From positions 62,001 through 126,000 of the forward strand of contig JACRDB010000063.1 in assembly GCA_016218725.1 (NCBI GenBank): a stretch of DNA of 64,000 nucleotides, written 5' to 3'. The position numbers and the translations under genes were made by a program. The first letter of the stretch is position 1. Every line of letters begins with the position of its first letter. Shown piece after piece: positions 8,646 to 17,257 of this stretch. Source of the DNA: Deltaproteobacteria bacterium (GTDB taxonomy: Bacteria; Myxococcota_A; Polyangia; Polyangiales; Ga0077539). The notes under the pieces were generated by a model. That model made no database searches, was not told the origin of the DNA, and worked only from the letters and a program-made list of their open reading frames with translations.

Positions 8646-10181
8646 TCAGGCCCCCGGGAAGCGCTGGCGCAGGGCCCCTCGGGCCTCTTCGCGGTCATCG
8701 AAGGGGGTGCGCACGCCGCGCACCTCCTGCCAGGTCTCGTGGCCCTTACCGGCGATGAGCACCAGGTCCCCTTCGCGCCCGAGCTCCACCGCGCGCCGGA
8801 TGGCCCTGCGGCGGTCGAGCTCCACGGCGAACCACCCGCGGGCGTCGTCGGCCCCGGGGGTGTCCCGCAGGCCCGCCTCGCGGAGGCCCGCGGCGGCGGC
8901 CTCGGCGATGCGCCCGGGGTCTTCGCTCCGGGGGTTGTCCGTGGTGAGGATGGCCACGTCCGCGGCCCGGCCCACCGCGCGACCCATGGGTGCTCGCTTG
9001 CTCGGGTCTCGGTCCCCTCCGCAGCCGAAGACGCACACGATCCGCCCGGGGGTGGTCGCTCGAAGCGTGGTCAGGACGCGCTCCAGTGCATCGGGGGTGT
9101 GGGCGTAGTCCACCAGCACGGAAAAGGGAAGGGCCACCCCGGGGAGGCCCACCACCTCCAGGCGCCCGGGCGCTCCGCGAGCGTCGCGCAGGGCCAGGAG
9201 CGCGTCGGCGTAGGGGAGCCCGAGGGCCCGGAGGATCCCGAGCGCCACCAGGAGGTTCTCCACGTTGTGCGCGCCCACCAGGGGCGAGCGCAGCGGGAGC
9301 ACGCCCGCGGAGGTCTCCACGTGGGCGTCCACGCCGTGGGCCGTGGGCCCTCCGGCGACGACCCTCACCCTCGCCGGGGCCCCGCGGGCGCTCACGGTCA
9401 TGGCGCCGTCGAGCTCCCGCGCGAGGCCCGCGCCCACCGCGTCGTCCACGTTGAGCACGGTCCTCCCGGGGCCGTAGGAAAGGAACAGCGAGCGCTTGGC
9501 GTCGGCGTAGGCCTCGAAGGTCCCGTGGTGGTCCAGGTGGTCCTGGGTGACGTTGGTGAGCGCAGCCACGGTGAACTGCACCGCCGCCACGCGCTTCATG
9601 GAAAGGGCGTGGGAGCTCACCTCCATTACGGCGTGGGTGGCCCCGAGGTCCCTCATGCACCCGAAGCGCCGGGCCAGGTCGTCCGCCTCCGGGGTGGTGT
9701 GAAGCGCGGGCCAGCGGCGCGCCTCGAAGCGGTGCTCCACGGTCCCGAGGAGCCCCGGGCGCGAGCCCGTCGCGCGCAGGCAGTGCTCCACCAGCCACGC
9801 GGTGGTGGTCTTCCCGTTGGTGCCGGTGATGCCCACCACGTCCAGGGCCCAGGTGGGGTGACCCCACACGAGCGAGCTCATGGGCCCGAGGGCCCCCTCG
9901 GGGTCCTTCACCACCAGCACCGGCACCGGCAGGGCGAGGGCCTCGTCGCAGGCCACGGCGGCCGCGCCGCGCGCCAGGGCGTCCGCGAGGAACGCGCGCC
10001 CGTCGCTCCGGAGCCCCCGGCGCGCGACGAAGAGGTCCCCGGGCTCGACCGCGCGGGAGTCGTGGCGCACGTCGTTTACGCGCGTCCCGGGGTCTCCTTG
10101 CACCGTGGCCCCGCCCACCTCGTGGGCCAGCTCCTCCAGGGTGGCGCCCGCAGGGGCGGGCTCGGGTGCTCGCAGCGTCAT
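8646..10181 (-). CDS. murE: UDP-MurNAc-tripeptide synthetase MurE
   Basis: 511 residues. Adds the third amino acid to UDP-MurNAc-dipeptide. Motifs: DSRAVEPGDLFVARRG, ATP loop GITGTNGKTTTAW, EVSSHAL, TNVTQDHLDHHGT, DYAHTPDAL and FGCGGDRD. The substrate-specifying sequence TTDNPRSEDP contains DNPR, the signature of enzymes that add meso-diaminopimelate, so the wall is predicted to be of the mDAP type. The ATG overlaps the ftsI stop (ATGA). Confidence 0.95.
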   Translation of the reverse strand: MTLRAPEPAPAGATLEELAHEVGGATVQGDPGTRVNDVRHDSRAVEPGDLFVARRGLRSDGRAFLADALARGAAAVACDEALALPVPVLVVKDPEGALGPMSSLVWGHPTWALDVVGITGTNGKTTTAWLVEHCLRATGSRPGLLGTVEHRFEARRWPALHTTPEADDLARRFGCMRDLGATHAVMEVSSHALSMKRVAAVQFTVAALTNVTQDHLDHHGTFEAYADAKRSLFLSYGPGRTVLNVDDAVGAGLARELDGAMTVSARGAPARVRVVAGGPTAHGVDAHVETSAGVLPLRSPLVGAHNVENLLVALGILRALGLPYADALLALRDARGAPGRLEVVGLPGVALPFSVLVDYAHTPDALERVLTTLRATTPGRIVCVFGCGGDRDPSKRAPMGRAVGRAADVAILTTDNPRSEDPGRIAEAAAAGLREAGLRDTPGADDARGWFAVELDRRRAIRRAVELGREGDLVLIAGKGHETWQEVRGVRTPFDDREEARGALRQRFPGA

Positions 10182-12262
10182 GGCTCCGCTGGGGCCTCGG
10201 GTTCCTCGGGCGTCTCTTCGACGGCGTGAGTGTAGCGCCCGCCCGGTTCAAGCCAAACCCGGACCCGGTGGTCCCCCGGGAGGGGGCCGCCCGCGGGGGG
10301 ATCCTGACGCACCACCTCGCCGGAGCCCTCGACCACGGCCTCGAGGCCCCGGGCCGCGAGGAGCTCCAAGGCCCCGCGGGCGCCCCGGCCTCGGAGGTCG
10401 GGCACGCCGCCTCCGGGGGCCGTGGGCCTCGCGGGGGCGCTGCTGATGGCCCCTCTGGGGCCTACGTCCCGGGTGGCGTCGCGGTCCTGCGACGGAGGGA
10501 GCCTCGCGGTGGCGAGGGCCGCGCCGTGAGGAGGGAGCGCGCCCAGGTAGCGCAGGCTGTCCTCGGCGATGCGCCGGAACACCGGAGCGGCCACCGCGCC
10601 GCCGGAGTGGGCGGGCTGCGGCTCATCGATCACCACGGTGATGACCAGGCGCGGGTGGTCCGCGGGGACGAACCCGATGAAGGAGCTCGTCCAGCGCGAG
10701 TCGTCGTAGCCTCGCCCGTGGATGTTGGCCTTCTGGGCGGTGCCGGTCTTGCCCGCCACCTGCACGCCCGGGATGGCCGCCTCGACGCCGGTGCCGCCGG
10801 GCTCGGTGACGGCGGTGAGCATCTCGGCCAGGAGGCGCGCCATCCCCGGCCGGAGGGCCGGTCGGCCCGGATCGGGGGGCTGCTCCTCCACCAGCGCGCC
10901 GGTGGCGTCGGTGATGCGACGCACCAGGAGGGGCCTCACCAGGCGCCCGCCGTTGGCCACGGCGCCAAGGCCCTGGGCGAGCTGCACGCCGGTGACGCTG
11001 ACGCCCTGACCGAAGGCCACCGTGGCCACCTCGACCTCGTACCAGCGGCGCTCGCCGAAGCGGGCCCGGGCCTCGCCCGGCAGGGGGAGCCCCGTGCGCT
11101 CGCCGAAGCCGAAGCGACGGTAGGCGCGCTCCAGGCCCTCGGACCCGAGGGCGGCGCCGATCTGGGCGGCGCCGATGTTGCTGCTGCGGGCGAGGATCTG
11201 CATCGGGGTGAGCCACGTGTCCGGGTGGGCGTCGTGGATGGTGAGGTCCCCGACGGTGTAGGTCCCTCCGTGGCAGTCAATGAGCTGCCCGGGGTCCACG
11301 CGCCCGGCGTCCAGGGCGCCCGCCACGGAGAACACCTTCATGGTGCTGCCGGGCTCAAAGCGATCGGCCAGGGCGCGGTTCCTGCGCGCGTCGGGGTCCG
11401 AGGTGCTGGCCTCGTTGGGGTTGTACGTGGGATAGCTCGCCATGGCGAGCACCTCCCCGGTGTCGGGCTGGAGCACCACCACGCTGCCGCCCCGGGCCTC
11501 GAAGGTCTGGCACGCGGCCGCCAGGTGCCGCTCGGCGATGTGCTGGATGGTCATGTCCAGGGTGAGCGTGAGGTCGTCGCCGCTCTGGCCCTCGCCGGGC
11601 ATGACCCCGTCGGCGAAGACCAGGTTCCCGTGGGCGTCGCGCAGCCCCTGGACGCTGTAGGTGTGGCCCCGGAGGCGCTCGTCGTGGAAGCGCTCCAGGC
11701 CCTCCAGGCCGCGCCCGTCGGTGGAGACGAAGCCCAGGACGTGGGCGGCCAGCTCGCGGTTCGGGTACCACCGGCGGCTCTCCTCCAGGAGCTCCAGGCC
11801 CTCCCTTGGGCCCAGGTGGTACTCCGCCATGAGGGCGCGCACGGCGGCCTCCTCGGGCTGCGAGAGGTGGCGCTTGAGCCACACGAAGCCCCGCGGGGAG
11901 TGGAGCCGGTGCTCGACCAGCTCCCGGGACACGCCCAGCGCGGCCGCCAGGCGCCCGCCGAGCGCGTGCAGGTCCAGGCCCCGCCGCAGGCGCAGCCGCC
12001 GCGGGTTGGCCGTCAGCGAGGGGCTCCCCACGGAGACCGCCAGGGCGTTGTGGTTTCGGTCGTAGATGGTCCCCCGGCGAGGGCTCACCTCCACCTGCCG
12101 GGTGTACTGGTTGAGGGCCTCCTGGGTGAGCTCGTCGTGGCGCACCACCTGGAGCTCGTACGCGGCGTGGACGAGCCTGGCGCACCCGAGGGCGAGGCCG
12201 CACGCGAGCATCCCGAGGCGCATGCGCATCCACCGCGCGCGGCGTGCTTCGAGGTTCTTCAC
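10178..12262 (-). CDS. ftsI: division transpeptidase FtsI/PBP3 with C-terminal PASTA domain
   Basis: 694 residues from a GTG overlapping the ftsL stop. One N-terminal membrane anchor (about residues 14-35), a PBP dimerisation domain (SPRRGTIYDRN), then the transpeptidase domain with the active-site Ser306 in GSTMK, the SSN triad (360-362) and KTGT near residue 500. A single PASTA-like domain (VPDLRGRGARGALELL) lies at about 610-675, followed by an acidic Pro/Glu-rich tail. It cross-links septal peptidoglycan with FtsW. PASTA is common in deltaproteobacterial FtsI but absent from the E. coli protein. Confidence 0.95.
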   Translation of the reverse strand: MKNLEARRARWMRMRLGMLACGLALGCARLVHAAYELQVVRHDELTQEALNQYTRQVEVSPRRGTIYDRNHNALAVSVGSPSLTANPRRLRLRRGLDLHALGGRLAAALGVSRELVEHRLHSPRGFVWLKRHLSQPEEAAVRALMAEYHLGPREGLELLEESRRWYPNRELAAHVLGFVSTDGRGLEGLERFHDERLRGHTYSVQGLRDAHGNLVFADGVMPGEGQSGDDLTLTLDMTIQHIAERHLAAACQTFEARGGSVVVLQPDTGEVLAMASYPTYNPNEASTSDPDARRNRALADRFEPGSTMKVFSVAGALDAGRVDPGQLIDCHGGTYTVGDLTIHDAHPDTWLTPMQILARSSNIGAAQIGAALGSEGLERAYRRFGFGERTGLPLPGEARARFGERRWYEVEVATVAFGQGVSVTGVQLAQGLGAVANGGRLVRPLLVRRITDATGALVEEQPPDPGRPALRPGMARLLAEMLTAVTEPGGTGVEAAIPGVQVAGKTGTAQKANIHGRGYDDSRWTSSFIGFVPADHPRLVITVVIDEPQPAHSGGAVAAPVFRRIAEDSLRYLGALPPHGAALATARLPPSQDRDATRDVGPRGAISSAPARPTAPGGGVPDLRGRGARGALELLAARGLEAVVEGSGEVVRQDPPAGGPLPGDHRVRVWLEPGGRYTHAVEETPEEPEAPAEP

Positions 12263-12570
12263 TGGGGCCTCCCGGAGGTTCGCTGGGGCCTCAACGGGCC
12301 CCCGACGGTGAGCGTGGGGACCCGGTCGGGCTCCACCATGTGGAGCTCCTCCCGGCCGATGGCTTCGAGGGACGACGGGGCCTGGCGCGCGGCGAGCTCC
12401 AGGCGGGCTTCGTTCACCTGGGCCCGCAGCCGGGCGGCCTCGTTGCGCGCGCGCTCGACCTCGTAGCCCATGGCCACGTTCTGGAAGCGCAGCGCAAGGT
12501 GCACCACGAAGGCCACGCCCGCGGCCACGCCCGCCAGGCCGAAGAGCGCCAGGAAGCGCGCGGTGTTCAT
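12259..12570 (-). CDS. ftsL: cell division protein FtsL
   Basis: 103 residues; identified by position and architecture rather than strong sequence identity. A short N-terminus is followed by one membrane segment (about 5-28) and a leucine-zipper-like heptad region rich in Ala, Arg and Glu (about 35-70), as in FtsL, which links the FtsQB complex to FtsWI. The ATG overlaps the rsmH stop (ATGA) and the stop overlaps the ftsI GTG (GTGA), so all three are translationally coupled. Confidence 0.8.
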   Translation of the reverse strand: MNTARFLALFGLAGVAAGVAFVVHLALRFQNVAMGYEVERARNEAARLRAQVNEARLELAARQAPSSLEAIGREELHMVEPDRVPTLTVGGPLRPQRTSGRPQ

Positions 12571-13460
12571 TCTCCCCCTCCCCGCGGGCGCCGGTGGGCC
12601 ACCCGGAGCTTCGCGCTGCGGGCCCTGGGGTTTCCCCGGGCCTCCTCCTCGGTGGGCGACCGGGGCTTCCTTGTCCGCACCTCCAGCGAGGGGAGAGCGC
12701 GCAGGCCGTGCTTCACGATGCGATCCTCCAGCGAATGGAACGAGATCACCGCGGCCACGCCGTGGTCCTCCAGGACCTCGGGCAGGCCGCGCACCAGCGC
12801 CTCCAGCTCGTCGAGCTCGCGGTTCACGGCGATGCGCAGGGCCTGGAAGGTGCGCGTGGCGGGGTCCAGCCGCCCGAACCTCGGCGGGCCCAGCACGCGG
12901 TAGACGCACTCCGCGAGCTGCCGGGTGGTCGTGAGGCGCCCCTCGTCCAGGGCCTTCTTGATGGCGCGGGCGATGGGTCTCGACGCCCGCTCCTCGCCGT
13001 ACTGGTACAGCACGTCCGCGAGCGCGTCGGTGGAGAGCGACCGAAGGAGCTCCTCGGCGCTCTCCGGGGCGTCGGGACCCATGCGCATGTCCAGGGGTCC
13101 CGGCGCTCGGAAGCTCATCCCCCGCGAGGGGTCGTCGAGCTGGAGCGAGCTCACCCCGAGGTCCGCCACCAGGCCCGCCGCCCTGCGCCCCCCGAGCGCC
13201 TCCCACAGCGTCGAGAAGGTCGCTTGGCGCAGCTCCACCCGGTCCCCGAAGCGCGCCAGACGGCGCGAGGCCCGCTCCAGGGCGGCGGGGTCTCGGTCCA
13301 GCCCGAGGACCGTCACCCCGGGGTGGGCGTCCAGCACGGCCTCGGCGTGACCCCCGAGGCCCACGGTCACGTCCGCCACGAGCCCCTCCCGCACGCCCGA
13401 CAGGGCCTCAAGGACCTCCCCTACAAGTACGGGGATGTGGGTGTTTTCCGTAGTGTTCAT
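12567..13460 (-). CDS. rsmH: 16S rRNA (cytosine1402-N4)-methyltransferase RsmH (MraW)
   Basis: 297 residues if started at ATG 13460; in-frame ATG 13466 and GTG 13484 are alternatives and no clear ribosome site decides. Motifs: HIPVLVGEVLEAL, DVTVGLGGHAEAVL, LGLDRDPAAL, LVADLGVSSLQLDDPSRGMSF, LRIAVNRELDEL and ISFHSLEDRIVKHGLR, all typical of RsmH. It N4-methylates C1402 of 16S rRNA. It is the first gene of the dcw operon; mraZ, which usually precedes it, is replaced by a divergent gene. Confidence 0.95.
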   Translation of the reverse strand: MNTTENTHIPVLVGEVLEALSGVREGLVADVTVGLGGHAEAVLDAHPGVTVLGLDRDPAALERASRRLARFGDRVELRQATFSTLWEALGGRRAAGLVADLGVSSLQLDDPSRGMSFRAPGPLDMRMGPDAPESAEELLRSLSTDALADVLYQYGEERASRPIARAIKKALDEGRLTTTRQLAECVYRVLGPPRFGRLDPATRTFQALRIAVNRELDELEALVRGLPEVLEDHGVAAVISFHSLEDRIVKHGLRALPSLEVRTRKPRSPTEEEARGNPRARSAKLRVAHRRPRGGGE

Positions 13461-13511
13461 GACCATCCGGGGGTGGTCGAACACCGCACGGATGAGCCCG
13501 AAGGGTCAAGG

Positions 13512-13523
13512 AAACGACCGTTT
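13512..13523. promoter_or_regulatory. small inverted repeat in the divergent dcw promoter region
   Basis: AAACG-AC-CGTTT, two 5-bp arms in the roughly 100-base gap between rsmH and the divergent membrane-protein gene. The gap must hold the dcw promoter. A TTGACC hexamer lies nearby on the minus strand but lacks a convincing -10 partner. Operator role is inference. Confidence 0.3.
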
Positions 13524-13563
13524 GGACAAAGGGCCCTGGGGGGTGGCAGGCTCCAACTCTCCG

Positions 13564-13986
13564 ATGGGCGCCGCGCTGGACGACGACTCCCTGGAGGCTC
13601 CCTGGCAGGAGCTCCGGGCTCACTGGGACGACCCGGCGGCCCACCGTCGCTTCGTGAACCGCGCGGCGCTGGAGGACCGGCTCCCGGAGGCCGGGAGGCG
13701 CTACCGCGAGGCGCGCGGTGAGAAGGATCTGGCGCCCCGCGCGGCGGAGGGCCTGGACCTGGTCCTGGGCGCGGCGCTGGCGAAGCTCAAGCCCACGCCC
13801 CGGGAGGAGAAGCCCTCGGTGCTGGTGTGGGTGGCGCCCCTGGCGGCGCTGGCGGCGCTCTTCACGGCGACCACCGCGGCCGCGCAGCTCCTGCACCGCC
13901 CGTCCCTGGCGTCTCCGTCGGTGCTGGCGGTGGAGGTGGCCCTGGTGGCGCTCGTCCCGTGGAGTCGCCTCCGTGGGGGAGCTTGA
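13564..13986 (+). CDS. small two-TM membrane protein of unknown function
   Basis: 140 residues, not recognised. The N-terminal 75 residues are charged and soluble (DSLEAPWQELRAHWDD..., then REARGEKD), followed by two hydrophobic segments (about 85-110 and 117-133). ATG 13564 is preferred over ATG 13492 because it removes a poorly structured leader, but neither has a strong ribosome site. It overlaps thiL by 14 bases and so is probably translated with it. The thin soluble N-terminus plus membrane hairpin is reminiscent of regulatory or anti-sigma-like small proteins, without proof. Confidence 0.6.
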   Translation: MGAALDDDSLEAPWQELRAHWDDPAAHRRFVNRAALEDRLPEAGRRYREARGEKDLAPRAAEGLDLVLGAALAKLKPTPREEKPSVLVWVAPLAALAALFTATTAAAQLLHRPSLASPSVLAVEVALVALVPWSRLRGGA

Positions 13987-14911
13987 CCGCATCCAGAGGC
14001 TCTCGCGCGCCTTCGGTGGAGGCCCGCGCGAGGGCGGCGCCCTGGGCGTGGGCGACGACGCGGCGGTGCTCCCCGGGGCTCTCCCGGTGCTTGCGACCAC
14101 CGACGCCGTGGTGGAGGGCGTGCACTTTCGCCGGGCCTTCCTCTCCCTGGAGGCGCTGGCCGAGCGCGCCATCGAGGCCGCCGTGAGCGACATCGCCGCC
14201 ATGGGCGGGGCCGTGGACCTCCCGGGCTGCGGGCTGCTCCTCTCCTGGGCCCTCCCCAGGGAGCTCTCCGAGGGAGACTTCGAGCGCCTGGTGGCCGGGA
14301 GCGCCGAGGCCTCGCGGCGCCTCGGGGTGCCCATCGTGGGGGGCAACCTCTCAAGCTCCGGGGAGCTCTCGCTCACCACCACGGTGCTCGGCCGCGCGGA
14401 GGGAGCCCCCGTGACCCGCAGCGGCGCCGTGGCGGGGGACGTCCTCGCGGTGACCGGGACCCCGGGGCTCCGGGCCCTGGGCCTCGCGGTGCTCCTCCAG
14501 GGCGTCCCCGAGGAGGGCCTCGCCGCCGACGCCGCCGAGGCCTGGCGCCAACCCCGGGCTCGCCTCGCCCTCGGACGCTCCGTGCGAGGCCGCGTCCACG
14601 CCATGATTGATCTGTCCGACGGGCTCCTCCAGGACGCCTCCCAGCTGGGCCTCGCCTCGGGGGTCGCCCTGGTGCTCGACGCCGCGAGGCTCCCCTCGCT
14701 CGGTCCCTTCGCGGTCCTGGCGCGATCGCTGGGCCTGGACCCCAGGGCCCTGGGCCTCGCTGGCGGCGAGGACTACGAGCTCCTGGCCGCCGGTCCCCTG
14801 GAGGCCTTTGACCACGCCTGGACGGTCATCGGCCGTGTGGACCGGGGCTCGGGTGTGACCGTGCTCCACGGGCCCGGCTCGCCCCTCCAGGGCTGGGACC
14901 ACTTCCGTTGA
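13973..14911 (+). CDS. thiL: thiamine-monophosphate kinase ThiL
   Basis: 312 residues from a GTG inside the end of the previous gene. Cytoplasmic ATP-dependent kinase making thiamine diphosphate. Family motifs are visible in order: GVGDDAAVL, ATTDAVVEGVHF, AVSDIAAMGG, VGGNLSS, TRSGAVAGDVLAVTG, MIDLSDGL, GGEDYEL and a final WDHF, matching the E. coli enzyme throughout. No other thiamine gene is in the window. It ends 21 bases from the convergent regulator gene, and that gap is almost entirely a palindrome. Confidence 0.93.
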   Translation: MGELDRIQRLSRAFGGGPREGGALGVGDDAAVLPGALPVLATTDAVVEGVHFRRAFLSLEALAERAIEAAVSDIAAMGGAVDLPGCGLLLSWALPRELSEGDFERLVAGSAEASRRLGVPIVGGNLSSSGELSLTTTVLGRAEGAPVTRSGAVAGDVLAVTGTPGLRALGLAVLLQGVPEEGLAADAAEAWRQPRARLALGRSVRGRVHAMIDLSDGLLQDASQLGLASGVALVLDAARLPSLGPFAVLARSLGLDPRALGLAGGEDYELLAAGPLEAFDHAWTVIGRVDRGSGVTVLHGPGSPLQGWDHFR

Positions 14912-14914
14912 GGG

Positions 14915-14932
14915 GTATACACGGTGTATCCT
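14915..14932. repeat. 18-bp palindromic repeat, copy 2
   Basis: Identical to 1613-1630; the palindrome ATACAC-G-GTGTAT spans 14917-14929. It fills nearly the whole 21-base gap between the thiL stop and the stop of the minus-strand FHA gene. Confidence 0.6.
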
Positions 14933-16279
14933 CTACGCGAGTCCGTATTTCTTCAGGAGCTTCACGAGCTCTTTTCGAGGCATGGCGAGGGCGCGGGCGA
15001 CCTCCGCGGAGTCCCCCTTGTGGCGCTGGAGGAGGAGCTGCAGACGGTCCCGCTCGAAGTGCTCCACCAGGCGGTCCCGGGCGACCTTCGGATTGGGGGG
15101 CTTTGGGCGGCTGTTGAGCGGCATGAGGAGGGCGGCGCGGGCGCGGGCGACGCCCGCGCGAGGGAGCACCGTGGGGACCACCTCGCCGTGGAGGGCGGCC
15201 TGCACGAGCTGTTTGAGCTCGCGCACGTTCCCTGGGAAGTCCCGGGTCATCAAGGGGTCGAGGTCCCCGGGGCCGAAGCGCACCTCGGCGCCGCAGCACT
15301 CCCGGGCGAACTGGGCCACGAGGGACGGGACGTCCTCGCGCCGCGCGGCCAGCGGGGGCACCACGAGGCGCACGGCGGTGACGTGGGCCAGGAGCTCCTG
15401 CCGGAGCCGGTCGTCGGGCGCCATGGCCCGCAGGTCCGTGGAGGCGGTGGCGACGATGCGCGCGTCGAGCACGCCCTCCTCGCGGCGCTCGTAGAGCGTG
15501 AGGAGACCCTGCACGTCCGCGCTGGTGGCGGCGTCGATGCGCTCCAGGAGGAGGGTGAAGGTGTCCCCGCGCTGCGCGGTGGCGGAGAGCGAAGGGCGCT
15601 CCGAGGGGGGCAGGCGCAGGTCGAGCACCACCACCGGTGACGCCGCGAAGCGCGACGCCGCGTGGATGGCCTTGGCCACCAGGGTGCGCCCCGAGCCGGG
15701 CTCGCCTTCAAGGAGTATGGGCGCGTCCGTCGGCGCCACGCGCTCCAGGAGGGCGAAGAGCTGCCGCATCGGCGCGCTGGCGCCCAGGACGGGGCCGAAG
15801 GACACGCGCTCCGAGGGCGCGAAGGGCACCACGAGGTCCCCGGCCAGGAGCTGGAGCACCGAGCGGCCCACGGTGACCTCCGTGCCGACGCCCACCACCG
15901 AGGTAGACACCCTGCCGCCGGCGATGTGGGTGCCGTTCTCGCTCCCGAGGTCCCGCACCCGCACCCCGCCCGCCACCAGGGCGATCTCCAGGTGATATTT
16001 CCCGACCTGTGGGTCCCGGAGGATGAGGTCATTGTCGGCGTGGGTGCCGACCAGGAGGGTACCGGCCTCCAGCATGGCCTCCCGACCGCGGTCGGGACCC
16101 AGGGTGACCCGAACGCGCACCCGGCGCACCACGATGCCGCCGGCCAGGTCGGTCGTGATGACCCCGGTCAGGGGGGTGAAGCGTAGGGGGGAGCCCGGCC
16201 GGGGCCTGAGCCCCACCCTGGGAAGCACCCCGGCCTCCAGTTCCGTGGGGTCCAGGAGCCCCTGAGGGTTGACCTTCAT
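14933..16279 (-). CDS. FHA domain - degenerate sigma54-activator AAA - Fis HTH protein
   Basis: 448 residues. FHA domain at about 70-125 (LLVGTHADNDLIL, then LGSENGTHI), AAA+ domain at about 160-360, Fis-type helix-turn-helix at 415-448. The AAA part departs from working sigma54 activators: Walker A reads GEPGSGRT (Lys to Arg), Walker B reads LLLERI instead of FLDEI, and the stretch that should hold the sigma54-contacting GAFTGA loop is deleted between about residues 215 and 240. The sensor-II segment DFPGNVRELK is intact. It probably binds DNA and phosphothreonine partners but should not activate sigma54 by ATP hydrolysis. ATG 16279 is chosen because upstream sequence is unlike coding. Diverges from larB. 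Confidence 0.85.
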   Translation of the reverse strand: MKVNPQGLLDPTELEAGVLPRVGLRPRPGSPLRFTPLTGVITTDLAGGIVVRRVRVRVTLGPDRGREAMLEAGTLLVGTHADNDLILRDPQVGKYHLEIALVAGGVRVRDLGSENGTHIAGGRVSTSVVGVGTEVTVGRSVLQLLAGDLVVPFAPSERVSFGPVLGASAPMRQLFALLERVAPTDAPILLEGEPGSGRTLVAKAIHAASRFAASPVVVLDLRLPPSERPSLSATAQRGDTFTLLLERIDAATSADVQGLLTLYERREEGVLDARIVATASTDLRAMAPDDRLRQELLAHVTAVRLVVPPLAARREDVPSLVAQFARECCGAEVRFGPGDLDPLMTRDFPGNVRELKQLVQAALHGEVVPTVLPRAGVARARAALLMPLNSRPKPPNPKVARDRLVEHFERDRLQLLLQRHKGDSAEVARALAMPRKELVKLLKKYGLA

Positions 16280-16483
16280 GGTACCCTCCCCCTGCGGCCC
16301 AGGGACCACAGGGCGAAACCCGGCACGGCCCGATGATTTCTCCGGGCACCGCCAAAGGCGTGAAGGCTCCGCCACCCAGACCGCCGAGGCGGCCCGGGAC
16401 TCTCTCGAAGCACGCGGACGGAGCGCAGCACCGTTGGGTAGCATAGCGGCCCGGGGGGGAGGCTGCTACATTCAATTTCCGCC

Positions 16484-17257
16484 ATGGACCCCCGCCGGCT
16501 TCGCGAGGTGCTCGATCGGCTCTCGCGCGGCGAGGCCGACGTGGACTCCACCCTGGAGCTCCTCCGCGCGCTCCCCTTCGAGGATTTGGGCTTCGCCAAG
16601 GTGGACCACCACCGGTCCCTGCGCCTGGGGTTCCCGGAGGTGATCCTGGGGGAGTTCAAGACGCCGCGGCAGGTGGCCGAGATCGCGCGTAGCCTGTGCA
16701 GGGGTTCGCACAACGTGCTGGTGACCCGGGTGGACCCGGCCAAGGCCCGGGAGGTGCACGCGCTCTTCCCGGAGCTCATCTACGACGAGGTCTCACGCAC
16801 GCTGGTGCTGGAGTCCGAGCCCGTGACCCTGCGGGGACGGGGGCCCGTGGCCGTGGTGAGCGCGGGCACCAGCGACCAGCCGGTGGCCGAGGAGGCGTGC
16901 GTCACGCTCCGGATGCTCGGCAACGAGGTGCGTCGGGTGAACGACGTGGGCGTGGCGGGCATCCACCGGGTGCTGCACCACCGGGCCGCCCTCGACGAGG
17001 CCAGCGTGGTGATCGTCGTGGCGGGGATGGAGGGCGCCCTGGCGAGCGTCGTGGGCGGCCTGGTGGCCAGGCCCGTGATCGCCGTGCCGACCTCCATCGG
17101 GTACGGGGCGTCCTTCGGCGGCCTGGCGGCGCTCCTCGGGATGCTCAACGCCTGCGCCGCGGGCGTCACCGTGGTGAACATTGACAACGGCTTCGGCGCT
17201 GCCTACGCCGCCTCGCTCATGAACCGTCGCGAGGACGCCCCCCATGCCCCACGGTGA
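16484..17257 (+). CDS. larB: nickel-pincer cofactor biosynthesis protein LarB
   Basis: 257 residues. LarB carboxylates and hydrolyses nicotinic acid adenine dinucleotide, the first step of the nickel-pincer nucleotide cofactor. The AIR-carboxylase-like C-terminal domain is clear: VAVVSAGTSDQPVAEEA, GVAGIHR, VIVVAGMEGALASVVGGL, PTSIGYGASFGGLAALLGMLN and a final NIDNGFGAA. The N-terminal part has the family's EVILGEFKTP segment. It overlaps larC by 14 bases. LarE, needed to add sulfur, is not in the window. Confidence 0.93.
   Translation: MDPRRLREVLDRLSRGEADVDSTLELLRALPFEDLGFAKVDHHRSLRLGFPEVILGEFKTPRQVAEIARSLCRGSHNVLVTRVDPAKAREVHALFPELIYDEVSRTLVLESEPVTLRGRGPVAVVSAGTSDQPVAEEACVTLRMLGNEVRRVNDVGVAGIHRVLHHRAALDEASVVIVVAGMEGALASVVGGLVARPVIAVPTSIGYGASFGGLAALLGMLNACAAGVTVVNIDNGFGAAYAASLMNRREDAPHAPR

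Noticed and set aside
13484..13564. mraZ gene or MraZ boxes upstream of rsmH
   Set aside because: The gap is about 100 bases with no mraZ frame and no repeated TGGGN boxes; the neighbour is a divergent membrane protein.
16330..16350. Possible sigma54 promoter between the FHA gene and larB
   Set aside because: GGCAC is present, but GG-N10 is followed by TG and not GC, so the -12 element is not met.
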